Below are positions 33,289 to 41,994 of a DNA stretch of 64,000 nucleotides, piece after piece. This stretch comes from Bacillus sp. (in: firmicutes) (GTDB lineage: Bacteria > Bacillota > Bacilli > Bacillales > Cytobacillaceae): assembly GCA_031177865.1 (NCBI GenBank), contig JAPSKD010000001.1:1-64000 (forward strand), given 5' to 3'. Position 1 is the first letter of the stretch; each line of letters begins with the position of its first letter. The position numbers were made by a program, and so were the translations under genes. The notes under the pieces are model-generated. The model worked only from the letters and a program-made list of their open reading frames with translations. It was not told the origin of the DNA and did not search any database.

Positions 33289-35577
33289 ATGACTAGAACT
33301 GATATTATAGCATTTAACGAACTTTCCGAAGCTGACTTAAAAATAGATACAACCTATGAGGGAGGTACTAAAGGAAATACAGGTGACGATCCTTTATCAA
33401 AGCTAATGGGGTGTGGAAACCAAGGTGGCTTTAGATCTGTAGGTACTCGAAATGGTATCGATACAAAATTGTGTATTCTTTATTCAGACCTATCACACGA
33501 AGAATGGCCAGACCGCATTGATACAGAAACAGGAAGATTTTACTTTTATGGAGACAACAGAGTACCTGGACGAGATATTCATAAAACAGCACAAAAGGGT
33601 AATCTAATTCTTCATAATTCTTATGAAGAATTAGCAAAAGGTAATCGTAAAAATATACCACCCTTCTTTGTGTTTGTAAAAGGCAAAAAAGGGAGAGACG
33701 TTGTATTTCGCGGTCTTGCAGTACCAGGAGCACCTGACTTAAGTAACAGTGAGATATTAACGGTGATTACCCATGAAAAAGAAGAAGGAGAAATCAAGAA
33801 TTACCAAGCTATATTTACTATACTGGATATTAAATATATTAGCAGATTATGGATTGAGGACTTGCACAATGGAACCCCATTTACTAAAAATGCTCCAAAA
33901 CCTTGGATTGAATGGATTAACACTGGAAAATATCAAGCATTAAAAGGAATCAAGTCAATTGATTCTCATTCTGCATATACAGTCGGTAATCTTGACCCGA
34001 AATACTGGCTTTTCAATGTATACTACGCATCGGAACCAAAAGTGTGGAAAAGTTCTAAACATATGGATGTAGCGGCTATGCAATATGAATACGAAAGAGA
34101 ACACACTTCGTCTGTAACAAAGCATATAAATTTAATTAAAAAGATATCGGTTGGAGATTACATTGTTGCGTATTCTGGTAACAAAGGATTTTTAGGATAT
34201 GGAAAGGTGACGAAACCTTTTTATGAGGAAAACAATGCAAGTAAATTCATTCATGCAACTGGGGCTCATTGGAAGCAACGAGTGGGTGTTAATTGGCAGC
34301 TGGCTTTTGATACACCTATAACGTATAAAGGGCCAAATTTCATGAAAGATATAGGGTTATTAGGAAGTCCAGTTATGAGCTCATCTACTATTTTTGAAAT
34401 CACTTCGGAAGGTTTTACGTTTATTAAAAAGTTACTAAATGATTCGTTTCCTGAAACAATTAAGGAACCAAATAATCCATTGGTCACGCCAAATGAAGTT
34501 GTTAATCATATTTTCTCATACATAAAATCAAAAGGGTTTACTTATTCAAAAGAAGAAATTAACAACTTATTTTTAGCTATTAAAACAAAACCCTTTATTA
34601 TCCTATCCGGTATATCGGGGACAGGGAAAACGAAAATTGTTCAATGGTTAGCTGAAAGTGTTGGGGCAACGGAAGAAAATGGCCAATTTACTTTGATACC
34701 TATTCGCCCTGATTGGAACGATGGTTCTGACTTATTAGGTTATGTAGACATAAAGGGTGAATTTAGGCCAGGACCACTCACCAAAGTAATTGAAAATGCA
34801 GAAAAAAATCCTGAAGATCCTTATTTTGTTTTACTTGATGAGATGAATCTAGCTAGGGTCGAACACTATTTTAGTGACATCCTGAGTGTAATGGAGAGTC
34901 GAAAATGGAAGGACGGTAAGATGATTACAACCATCCTAATACCAGAAGAAACTGCTGGAAAGGATATCAAACTTCCCGCAAATCTTTATATTCTTGGAAC
35001 AGTCAATATGGATGAAACAACACATCCTTTTAGCAAGAAAGTGCTAGATCGTGCAATGACCATTGAGTTTAATCGAGTAGAACTTGCTAATTTATCATTC
35101 CTTGATGAGTCACATGTTATAGAACCTATAGAAGTGCCGAATAGTATATTTCAATCAAATTATCTACATTTGAAAGATTTATATGTAGGTAATGAAGATT
35201 TTGTAAAAGAAGTAACAACCGAATTAGAGAGTATAAATAAAATCTTGCAACCAACCCTTACCCATTTCGGTTACCGTATTCGCGATGAGATTACTTTCTA
35301 TTTATACTATAACAAGGCTCAAAATTTAATAAATCATGACGATGCATTTGATAATTGTATCCTTCAAAAAATCCTCCCGAGGATAAATGGTAGTGACCAA
35401 CGTACGAATAAGATGCTGAGCGATTTGTATCTGTATTGTACTGGCAGGTTCTATACGGATCAAGATGACTACCAAATGGAGATAAAGGAAGCTAAATATC
35501 CGAAAAGTGCTGAGAAAATCCTAGAGATGATTAGGAGGTTGCAAGAGGATGGCTTCACTTCCTTCTGGAGCTCGTAA
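33289..35577 (+). CDS. mcrB: McrB-type type IV restriction GTPase with AspBHI-like and EVE reader domains (762 aa)
   Basis: McrB recognises modified cytosine and drives cleavage by McrC using GTP. The first ~200 residues (DPLSKLMGCGNQGGFRSVGT, VPGRDIHKTAQKGN, FVFVKGKKGRDVVFRGLAVP) look like the SRA-like N-domain of AspBHI. Residues ~240-370 (YWLFNVYYASEPKVWK, ISVGDYIVAYSGNKGFLGYG) are an EVE/PUA-like domain that also binds modified bases. The AAA+ motor follows: Walker A LSGISGTGKTKI near 441, the McrB signature LLDEMNLARVEHYF near 515, and ILGTVNMDETTHPFSKK as sensor. The N-terminal double reader makes it a ScoMcrA-like enzyme rather than an E. coli-type one. AAAGAGGTG lies 12 nt before ATG 33289. 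The 3' end overlaps mcrC by 29 nt. Confidence 0.85.
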   Translation: MTRTDIIAFNELSEADLKIDTTYEGGTKGNTGDDPLSKLMGCGNQGGFRSVGTRNGIDTKLCILYSDLSHEEWPDRIDTETGRFYFYGDNRVPGRDIHKTAQKGNLILHNSYEELAKGNRKNIPPFFVFVKGKKGRDVVFRGLAVPGAPDLSNSEILTVITHEKEEGEIKNYQAIFTILDIKYISRLWIEDLHNGTPFTKNAPKPWIEWINTGKYQALKGIKSIDSHSAYTVGNLDPKYWLFNVYYASEPKVWKSSKHMDVAAMQYEYEREHTSSVTKHINLIKKISVGDYIVAYSGNKGFLGYGKVTKPFYEENNASKFIHATGAHWKQRVGVNWQLAFDTPITYKGPNFMKDIGLLGSPVMSSSTIFEITSEGFTFIKKLLNDSFPETIKEPNNPLVTPNEVVNHIFSYIKSKGFTYSKEEINNLFLAIKTKPFIILSGISGTGKTKIVQWLAESVGATEENGQFTLIPIRPDWNDGSDLLGYVDIKGEFRPGPLTKVIENAEKNPEDPYFVLLDEMNLARVEHYFSDILSVMESRKWKDGKMITTILIPEETAGKDIKLPANLYILGTVNMDETTHPFSKKVLDRAMTIEFNRVELANLSFLDESHVIEPIEVPNSIFQSNYLHLKDLYVGNEDFVKEVTTELESINKILQPTLTHFGYRIRDEITFYLYYNKAQNLINHDDAFDNCILQKILPRINGSDQRTNKMLSDLYLYCTGRFYTDQDDYQMEIKEAKYPKSAEKILEMIRRLQEDGFTSFWSS

Positions 35578-38005
35578 TGATATTGAATTAGTAAAAATCG
35601 ATACGAAGGAGTTCTTTTTAGTCATTAAAGGAAAACCGTATCATTATCAATATGAGGGACTGATTCAGTACAGAAAGATGCGTATTCATGATTTGATGGA
35701 GTTCACCTATTCCGGTGATAATGTTAACTCTGTTTTAATTTATGATGTTAATCAAGGAAAACTAACAAGCAACATAAATGTAAGACCTATATTTTTTGAG
35801 AATGGTGTTTATCAGGTAATTGTATATCCAAAGAAAAATAGTCAATTGGATTTTTATCATGAATATCCGTTGTTTCGTCAAGCCATAACAGAAGTTGATT
35901 TACCAGAAGGTTATCTTTTAATGGGTAACCTACATTTTCAAAATGAAATAGGCTATTCATCCTTTCAAATTCGTCAAGAAGATATTGTACTTTTTGAACT
36001 AACTTTGGAAATATTCCCAGCTAAACTGGATTATCGGAATGATTACAAGCAATTGTTAGAGGAAGTAAACGATGAAATCTATAATTTAGCATTCCATTTT
36101 ATTAGAAAGACATATTTGGGTGCTAGCCTAAAGCTGGATGGAAATCCAAGTCGAGTAGAATTTTACCGGTTGATTTCAGTGCATTTTAAGCAGTTTACTC
36201 AAGCATTAAATAGAATAGAACGACAGCCACATCATAAGCTGGACACTACATATAAAAAAGCAAGAGGGGACCAGCTAGGTAAAATCAATTCCTACACACG
36301 AAAGTATTTACAGACTAAAAGTCAATACATTGAAGTAGAAAAAGGTATCTCTATTCATGGGAAAACAATGATGCCAATTCAAGGAATGAAAATCAAAAAA
36401 GAGTTAGTGTATGATACACTTGAAAATCGATATGTTAAATGGATGATGACACGCCTCATAGATAAGATAGACGATTTAATTATAACGCTTAGCAATCATA
36501 ATAAAAGATGGAAAACAGAACCGGACGCTGAAGTAGTGGAACGTCTTACTAAAATGAAGGATAGCTTAGAACTAAAGAGCAGAAATCCATTTTGGAAACA
36601 GATTGGTAAGCTGGATAAGTCTGTTATCAGCTTAGTAATTCAAATGGCACCAGGGTACCGTGATGCCTTTCATCTATATCTTACCGTTACGAAAGGGCTT
36701 ATGCTTCAATCGAAATTGTACCAAATGTCAGTGAAAGATGTTGCTACTCTGTACGAATATTGGACTTATCTAAAGCTAGGACAACTTTTAAGTAAAAAAT
36801 ATACGATGATCAGTCAAGATATCATTAAATTAAATCGAGATGGCCTATTTGTGAACTTAGATAGTAACCAAAAGGCTGAGCGTATATTTGAACATCCCAT
36901 TACGAAGGAACGAATTACACTCACATATCAAAAAACGGAGACGGGGCTTCCAACGATTAATCAAAAACCAGATACCATGCTGACAATCTCGAAAAAAGGA
37001 AAAGATTTCACATACAATTATGTGTTCGATGCGAAATACCGTGTAGATTATGCCCAAGAGGGAAGTTTTTATAAGAAACGCTATCAAACACCTGGCCCCT
37101 TGGAAGAAGACATAAACACTATGCATCGATACCGTGACTCTCTAGTGTATATGAATAACGGTCCATATGAACGAACTTCCTTTGGCGCCTATGTGTTGTT
37201 CCCATGGGCAGATGAAAATGGATACCTGGATCATCCTCTCTATCAAAGTATAGATAAAGTTAATATTGGAGGTTTGCCCTTTTTACCTCATGCAACGGAT
37301 TTAGTAGAGCAGTTTATGGAACGATTAATTGAGTTAAGTCCCGAGGAAATAAATAAGGAGGGAATTCTTCCACGTGGTACTAAGGAGGAATGGGAATCTA
37401 GCCTTGTAGAAAAGGTTTTGGTTGGTTCCGTTTCAAGCTTAGAAGATTATAAGCTGTTTATCCAAGGCGGATATTTTCAAATCCCTGCTATAAAACTAAA
37501 AATAGGGTGGCAAGACGTGAAATATATTGCCCTTTATGCCACAACAGAAGTTGGAACTTCAAATGGAATAGCGGACTATGGACGAATTGAAAATATTACA
37601 TCTAAGAATGGGGACATAATCTTCCACATTGAAGGGTGGCAACGAACAAAACAGATTATTAAACCAGTAAAGTATGGAATTGCATCCAATATCATAACAA
37701 CATTCAATCAGTTAACAAGTGCTAAAGAACTACCTGAGCTATATATGAAAAATCACCAAGAAACAGTTATTTGGAGAATGCTTAGACGAATATCAGATGA
37801 AATTAAGGTTCAAGTGAATAATCACAATCTTGATTATGCTTCAAATGTGGACCAGTTCTCTTTCTATGACCTGACGATTAAATTAGAAGAGGATACCTCA
37901 ACAATACTTATTGTGAAAGGTAATGAAGAAAGAACAATTAGTTCTGAATTGCTTATGAGGTATCCTTCAATGGTCTTTAAAGAGGTTTTAGGTTTTTATG
38001 TATAA
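35549..38005 (+). CDS. mcrC: McrC-type nuclease subunit, DUF2357/PD-(D/E)XK (818 aa)
   Basis: This is the nuclease partner of the preceding McrB. A long N-terminal DUF2357-like region (about 1-330) contains the family's helical part (AFHFIRKTYLGASL, LDTTYKKARGDQLGKINSYT). The PD-(D/E)XK core is near 470-500: KPDTMLTIS supplies the Asp and NYVFDAKYRVDY the D-x-K. A further ~250-residue C-terminal region follows (GVYQVIVYPKKN-like strands are N-terminal, and GGYFQIPAIKLKIGWQDV is C-terminal). It is much longer than E. coli McrC (348 aa), as is normal for DUF2357-type McrC. ATG 35549 lies inside the end of mcrB, behind AGGAGGTTG. A terminator follows at 38127-38153. Confidence 0.8.
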   Translation: MASLPSGARNDIELVKIDTKEFFLVIKGKPYHYQYEGLIQYRKMRIHDLMEFTYSGDNVNSVLIYDVNQGKLTSNINVRPIFFENGVYQVIVYPKKNSQLDFYHEYPLFRQAITEVDLPEGYLLMGNLHFQNEIGYSSFQIRQEDIVLFELTLEIFPAKLDYRNDYKQLLEEVNDEIYNLAFHFIRKTYLGASLKLDGNPSRVEFYRLISVHFKQFTQALNRIERQPHHKLDTTYKKARGDQLGKINSYTRKYLQTKSQYIEVEKGISIHGKTMMPIQGMKIKKELVYDTLENRYVKWMMTRLIDKIDDLIITLSNHNKRWKTEPDAEVVERLTKMKDSLELKSRNPFWKQIGKLDKSVISLVIQMAPGYRDAFHLYLTVTKGLMLQSKLYQMSVKDVATLYEYWTYLKLGQLLSKKYTMISQDIIKLNRDGLFVNLDSNQKAERIFEHPITKERITLTYQKTETGLPTINQKPDTMLTISKKGKDFTYNYVFDAKYRVDYAQEGSFYKKRYQTPGPLEEDINTMHRYRDSLVYMNNGPYERTSFGAYVLFPWADENGYLDHPLYQSIDKVNIGGLPFLPHATDLVEQFMERLIELSPEEINKEGILPRGTKEEWESSLVEKVLVGSVSSLEDYKLFIQGGYFQIPAIKLKIGWQDVKYIALYATTEVGTSNGIADYGRIENITSKNGDIIFHIEGWQRTKQIIKPVKYGIASNIITTFNQLTSAKELPELYMKNHQETVIWRMLRRISDEIKVQVNNHNLDYASNVDQFSFYDLTIKLEEDTSTILIVKGNEERTISSELLMRYPSMVFKEVLGFYV

Positions 38006-38126
38006 GGATATTTAAAGGTAGTAAAGATATTTTTATTAAGCATAGGATAGTGTTACTTTTATAATATTAATTTCCTGCTGCTCGTAGAAAGAGTAATCAG
38101 AAATCTTAATACTTAAAATGATGATT

Positions 38127-38153
38127 GTAGCCAAATTAATGGCTACTTTTTTT
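38127..38153 (+). terminator. Intrinsic terminator after mcrBC
   Basis: GTAGCCA (38127-38133) and TGGCTAC (38140-38146) form a perfect stem, followed by seven T. Confidence 0.75.
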
Positions 38154-38236
38154 ATTTGATGGAAATATTTGATATAATTTACTTTGAAAAGGTAATTGTT
38201 GAAAGTAATGCAATATGTCTTTTAACTTTTTACTGA

Positions 38237-38303
38237 ATGCTAAAAAAGCTTGCATGTTAGCATTTAGATAGGATCAAAGGGACTAACAATGGTATATCCC
38301 TTT
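38237..38303 (+). promoter_or_regulatory. Two tandem dyads in the dptF leader
   Basis: ATGCTAA (38237-38243) and TTAGCAT (38257-38263) form one dyad. AAAGGGA (38276-38282) and TCCCTTT (38297-38303) form a second one, 30 nt before the dptF ATG. The first could be an operator and the second an attenuator-like hairpin. In the 327-nt gap before dptF I see nothing else besides the mcrBC terminator. Confidence 0.4.
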
Positions 38304-38332
38304 TGGTAAGAATTTGTGGGGGTGAAAATGTA

Positions 38333-40579
38333 ATGAAACAAGAATATGCCTTGCAATTTATTGAAGTTTTTAGCAAGGAATGGGCCGAGCTTGGAAAGGA
38401 TTTTGAGCTACTTTTATTTAAAGACATTGATGCTTCTCTTTTTAAGGCAAGAAAGCTAGCGGAACTCCTAGTAAAAGAAGTTTATATACAAGAAAAAATG
38501 GACTATCCGTCACATGCAAATCAAGCAGAAAAGAATATGTTGCTAAAAAATGAAGGTATTATAGAAGATAATGTATTCAGTGCGTTGGACAGAATACGGA
38601 GAATGGGTAATGCAGCTATACATAATGATAAGAAAATACCTATTTCGGACGCATTTAAGGTCCATCATAATTTGTTTTTTATAGTAAAGTGGTTTGTTGA
38701 ATCCTATGTGTTAAGTCCAGACAAGGAGGTTCCACCATACCAAGATCCACAATATGAAACACTTGATGAGAAGGTAAAAAAACTATTGGCTGAGTACATA
38801 CCTGATTTTCTAGAAAAAGAGGAACAATTGAAAGTGGTAGAAAGAGTAGAAGAACGTGAACTACCAACCCTTCATAACTCTTATTTGCTTTATCAGTTGA
38901 GCAAATTAAGAGAATCTTCACAAGAGGCTGTTGAGGGATACCAGGAATTAAGTGATTTTAAGAAATATATGCATGTTAAACGGCCAATACAAGATACATT
39001 TGAGTCACATTTACAAGAATGTAAGGACTCACCTGGTAGCAAATTAATATTTTTATGTGGGAGTGTTGGAGATGGAAAATCCCACTTACTAGGCTATTTA
39101 TCTACGACAAAGCCGGAGCTAATAAGTCAATTTAAAATCCACAATGACGCTACAGAGAGTTTTGACCCGAAGAAAAACTCAATGGACACGCTGTCTGAGG
39201 TTCTTGAACCATTTTCTGATTCTCTTATTGATGAATCAAGTGAGAAATTGATTTTAGCCATCAACCTTGGTGTACTACATAACTTTATTGAATCAACCTA
39301 TGCACAGGAGAAATATCAGAAACTAAAGGCTTATATAGAACAAGCTAGGGTATTTGAATCTGGTGTCATTTCATCACCTGCTGAGCATGATACATTCAAG
39401 CTTGTGAATTTTGCTGATTACCATTCATTTGAACTAACTAAAAACGGTCCTATATCTACCTATATGTCAACACTTTTTGAAAGAATCACAAAAGAGGATT
39501 CTGATAATCCATTTTATGTGGCCTATCAAAAGGATAAAGATAAATTTTCGTATAATCCATTACTTATTAATTTTAAAATGTTTAGTTCGAAGTCAATGCA
39601 GCAACAGATTATTCAACTAATAATCAAAACAATCATGAAGGACAAACTCATAATCTCATCACGTGAGTTACTTAATTTTGTTCACGATATACTCGTACCT
39701 GCTGCTGCAGAGGAATTAAAAACGCATGATTTTATTGATATGCTGCCGCATTTGCTACCCAATCTATTATTTGAGGGTGGAGATAAGTCACCTGTTTTGA
39801 AAATGTTAGGCAATCAAGATCCAATTCACTTTCGGACACAAGAGGTTGACGAAAAGCTGGTTTCACTTTATAACTCAGGGAACTATTACGTCTATTATCG
39901 GGATATCATTTTTGATTCATCTGCACAAGAATGGATTCAATTATTAGAACCTGTTGAAAATATTGCCTTCTTAGATAAAGACACTAAAAGGGAATTAAGT
40001 GAATTACTTATTAGAGCATCTTTTCTTTATGACTCACATTTAAAAGAATCCTTTAAGGATACGGTCTACGAAAATTATATGAAATATTTATATGCTTACA
40101 ACACAAATACTGGACGTAATCTACTAGATTTATACTTTGAAGTAGAGAAATCAATCTATCTCTGGAAGGGAAGCCCAACAAATGGATATCTTTATCTTGA
40201 TGATGAAGGGAATTTGATAAGAATTGCGGCTCCTATTCAAATCAAAAAAGAGATGGTAACGATTAAAAACGAATCACAGGAGATTATCTTCCGGTTTACT
40301 CCAACTCTATTTCTAGGATTTCGATGCGCTCCTTATAAACAGGTTCACCATGTGGAAATTGACTTACCATTATACGAAATGATTTGTAAGGTACTTCAAG
40401 GGTATCGACTCAATAGGAAAGATCGAGAGGACTCGATTCAATTTATTAAATTTATTGACAGTCTACTTCCATTTGGACAGCAGCAGGAAGAAATTTTAAT
40501 AAAAGACATGAAGACACAGTTCATGTTCCGCCTGGAATATGAAGAGTTTTTTGGTTTTAAGTTCAATAGGGAGGGGTGA
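38333..40579 (+). CDS. dptF: DptF, phosphorothioation-dependent restriction ATPase with DUF4145-like N-domain (748 aa)
   Basis: DptF is the ATPase subunit of the DptFGH (DndFGH) restriction complex, which attacks DNA lacking phosphorothioate marks. The first ~140 residues (FKARKLAELLVKEVY, RIRRMGNAAIHNDKKI) form a DUF4145-like domain, also found at the N-terminus of HsdR-type proteins. The P-loop FLCGSVGDGKSHLLGYL is near 241, followed by FKIHNDATESFDPKKNSMDT and LSEVLEPFSD, a stretch characteristic of DptF. The start ATG 38333 follows GGGGGTG, and the frame runs on to 38303 without a better start. The 3' end abuts dptG. No dndA-E genes are in this window. Confidence 0.85.
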   Translation: MKQEYALQFIEVFSKEWAELGKDFELLLFKDIDASLFKARKLAELLVKEVYIQEKMDYPSHANQAEKNMLLKNEGIIEDNVFSALDRIRRMGNAAIHNDKKIPISDAFKVHHNLFFIVKWFVESYVLSPDKEVPPYQDPQYETLDEKVKKLLAEYIPDFLEKEEQLKVVERVEERELPTLHNSYLLYQLSKLRESSQEAVEGYQELSDFKKYMHVKRPIQDTFESHLQECKDSPGSKLIFLCGSVGDGKSHLLGYLSTTKPELISQFKIHNDATESFDPKKNSMDTLSEVLEPFSDSLIDESSEKLILAINLGVLHNFIESTYAQEKYQKLKAYIEQARVFESGVISSPAEHDTFKLVNFADYHSFELTKNGPISTYMSTLFERITKEDSDNPFYVAYQKDKDKFSYNPLLINFKMFSSKSMQQQIIQLIIKTIMKDKLIISSRELLNFVHDILVPAAAEELKTHDFIDMLPHLLPNLLFEGGDKSPVLKMLGNQDPIHFRTQEVDEKLVSLYNSGNYYVYYRDIIFDSSAQEWIQLLEPVENIAFLDKDTKRELSELLIRASFLYDSHLKESFKDTVYENYMKYLYAYNTNTGRNLLDLYFEVEKSIYLWKGSPTNGYLYLDDEGNLIRIAAPIQIKKEMVTIKNESQEIIFRFTPTLFLGFRCAPYKQVHHVEIDLPLYEMICKVLQGYRLNRKDREDSIQFIKFIDSLLPFGQQQEEILIKDMKTQFMFRLEYEEFFGFKFNREG

Positions 40580-40587
40580 ATGAGTAC

Positions 40588-41994
40588 ATGAAACCTGAGG
40601 TTTATACGTTAGAAGCACTCAGAAAATCTCTAAGTGTGAAAACAAAAAACGGGAAGAAAACATTAAAGCATACGATTAATAAAAGGGTTACATTACTACC
40701 TTTTAAGACGAGAAATCCTGAACGTGCTAAATTTGCAAATGGTTTTGCACCTGTAATTGGAGAGTTTTTTCGTCTTGTTGAAGAGAAAACATATCATCAG
40801 ACAGATGATGAAAATGAGCTTGACATCGAGACCTTTATCACAAAAGTCAGTGAAAATGTTCAAATGAATGAGGAAGATCGACCTTATTTTGAAGATATTT
40901 TAAAAACATTTCTCTATAGTGCTAACGGTATCCGCTTGTTTCATCCGATGATGTTCAAGTATCTTTTATTATCCGATTCGAAAGAGGCGACTGGGGAAAA
41001 GGATATTGCTCAGTATATCTATGATGTGTTATTAAAGCACAACAGCCAAATTTTAGAAGAAATACTACAAATAAAAGAAAATGAACATGTGTTGGTAAGA
41101 TTGATTCATAAATTACTGCCTGAATTAAAGGCTGGCAACACAAAAGAAACATATGCGATGGCTTTTCCTTTTATTAAGGATTTATTCTTAGAAGATTTAC
41201 GTACTTTAACGCTTAATCGTGATTTCTTTATGAACAATATTAGTTTGTTTATAGCTTATTATTACTTCTTTTCGGTAACACAATTAACTTTGAAGTTAAA
41301 TCAATATGAGGAAATGGATAAAGAGGTAGCGAGTCCTGTTTTCTATAATCTTGACTGGGAAGCCACAAATCGTAATCGAAAAGCAACGACAAATGGCTTT
41401 AAGCTGATAACAGAGGCGTCCAAACAACTACTTAGTCATATGAATACTCTTGAGCATGTTAATTATCTTTTAAATCAAGAAAATCTATTATACAAAGATC
41501 TTGTTCAGCATTTTGAGACACTGGCAGAGGCAGATAGAGAAAAGGTGTACTCAAATTTATTTGATTGGACGAAGGAATACTCTGAAATTGTACTTAATAA
41601 TGTTGAGGGGATTGAACAGAAAGGAAGTCTCGAAGAAGCCTATCGTCAGTTGCAGAAGCAGATATCGTTGGGGTTAACTAAAGAGACTATTTCAAGATAT
41701 GCTCTTTACATTAATGAAATCGGGAAGGTTTATTTCTTGAAAACAAGGGGTTCGTTAGGTTATACCTTAAATGTGACACAGGATTTTCTCCTTCTTCTTA
41801 CAGCTGTATCGGTTAAACAGGAAAAGATTTCACTTATACAGTTATTTGTTGAGTTTGAAAGACGCGGTGTTTATTTTGATCGCTATTCTCGAGAAGAGAT
41901 TATAAAGTTGTTTAATAAACTCAATTTAATTGAGAAAAAAAGTGATAGTGGTGATGCCCAGTATGTTAAACCAATTTTATCAATACATGAGTAA
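40588..41994 (+). CDS. dptG: DptG, phosphorothioation-dependent restriction subunit (468 aa)
   Basis: DptG is the second subunit of the DptFGH complex and has no known catalytic motif. The N-terminal LKHTINKRVTLLPFKTRNPE is the recognisable family segment, and the rest is helical with many aromatic residues (NISLFIAYYYFFSVTQLTLK). I choose ATG 40588, preceded at 11 nt by GGGAGGGG. A GTG at 40576 in the same frame sits inside that site. The gene follows dptF at once and its 3' end overlaps the start of dptH, so the three are one operon. Confidence 0.8.
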   Translation: MKPEVYTLEALRKSLSVKTKNGKKTLKHTINKRVTLLPFKTRNPERAKFANGFAPVIGEFFRLVEEKTYHQTDDENELDIETFITKVSENVQMNEEDRPYFEDILKTFLYSANGIRLFHPMMFKYLLLSDSKEATGEKDIAQYIYDVLLKHNSQILEEILQIKENEHVLVRLIHKLLPELKAGNTKETYAMAFPFIKDLFLEDLRTLTLNRDFFMNNISLFIAYYYFFSVTQLTLKLNQYEEMDKEVASPVFYNLDWEATNRNRKATTNGFKLITEASKQLLSHMNTLEHVNYLLNQENLLYKDLVQHFETLAEADREKVYSNLFDWTKEYSEIVLNNVEGIEQKGSLEEAYRQLQKQISLGLTKETISRYALYINEIGKVYFLKTRGSLGYTLNVTQDFLLLLTAVSVKQEKISLIQLFVEFERRGVYFDRYSREEIIKLFNKLNLIEKKSDSGDAQYVKPILSIHE

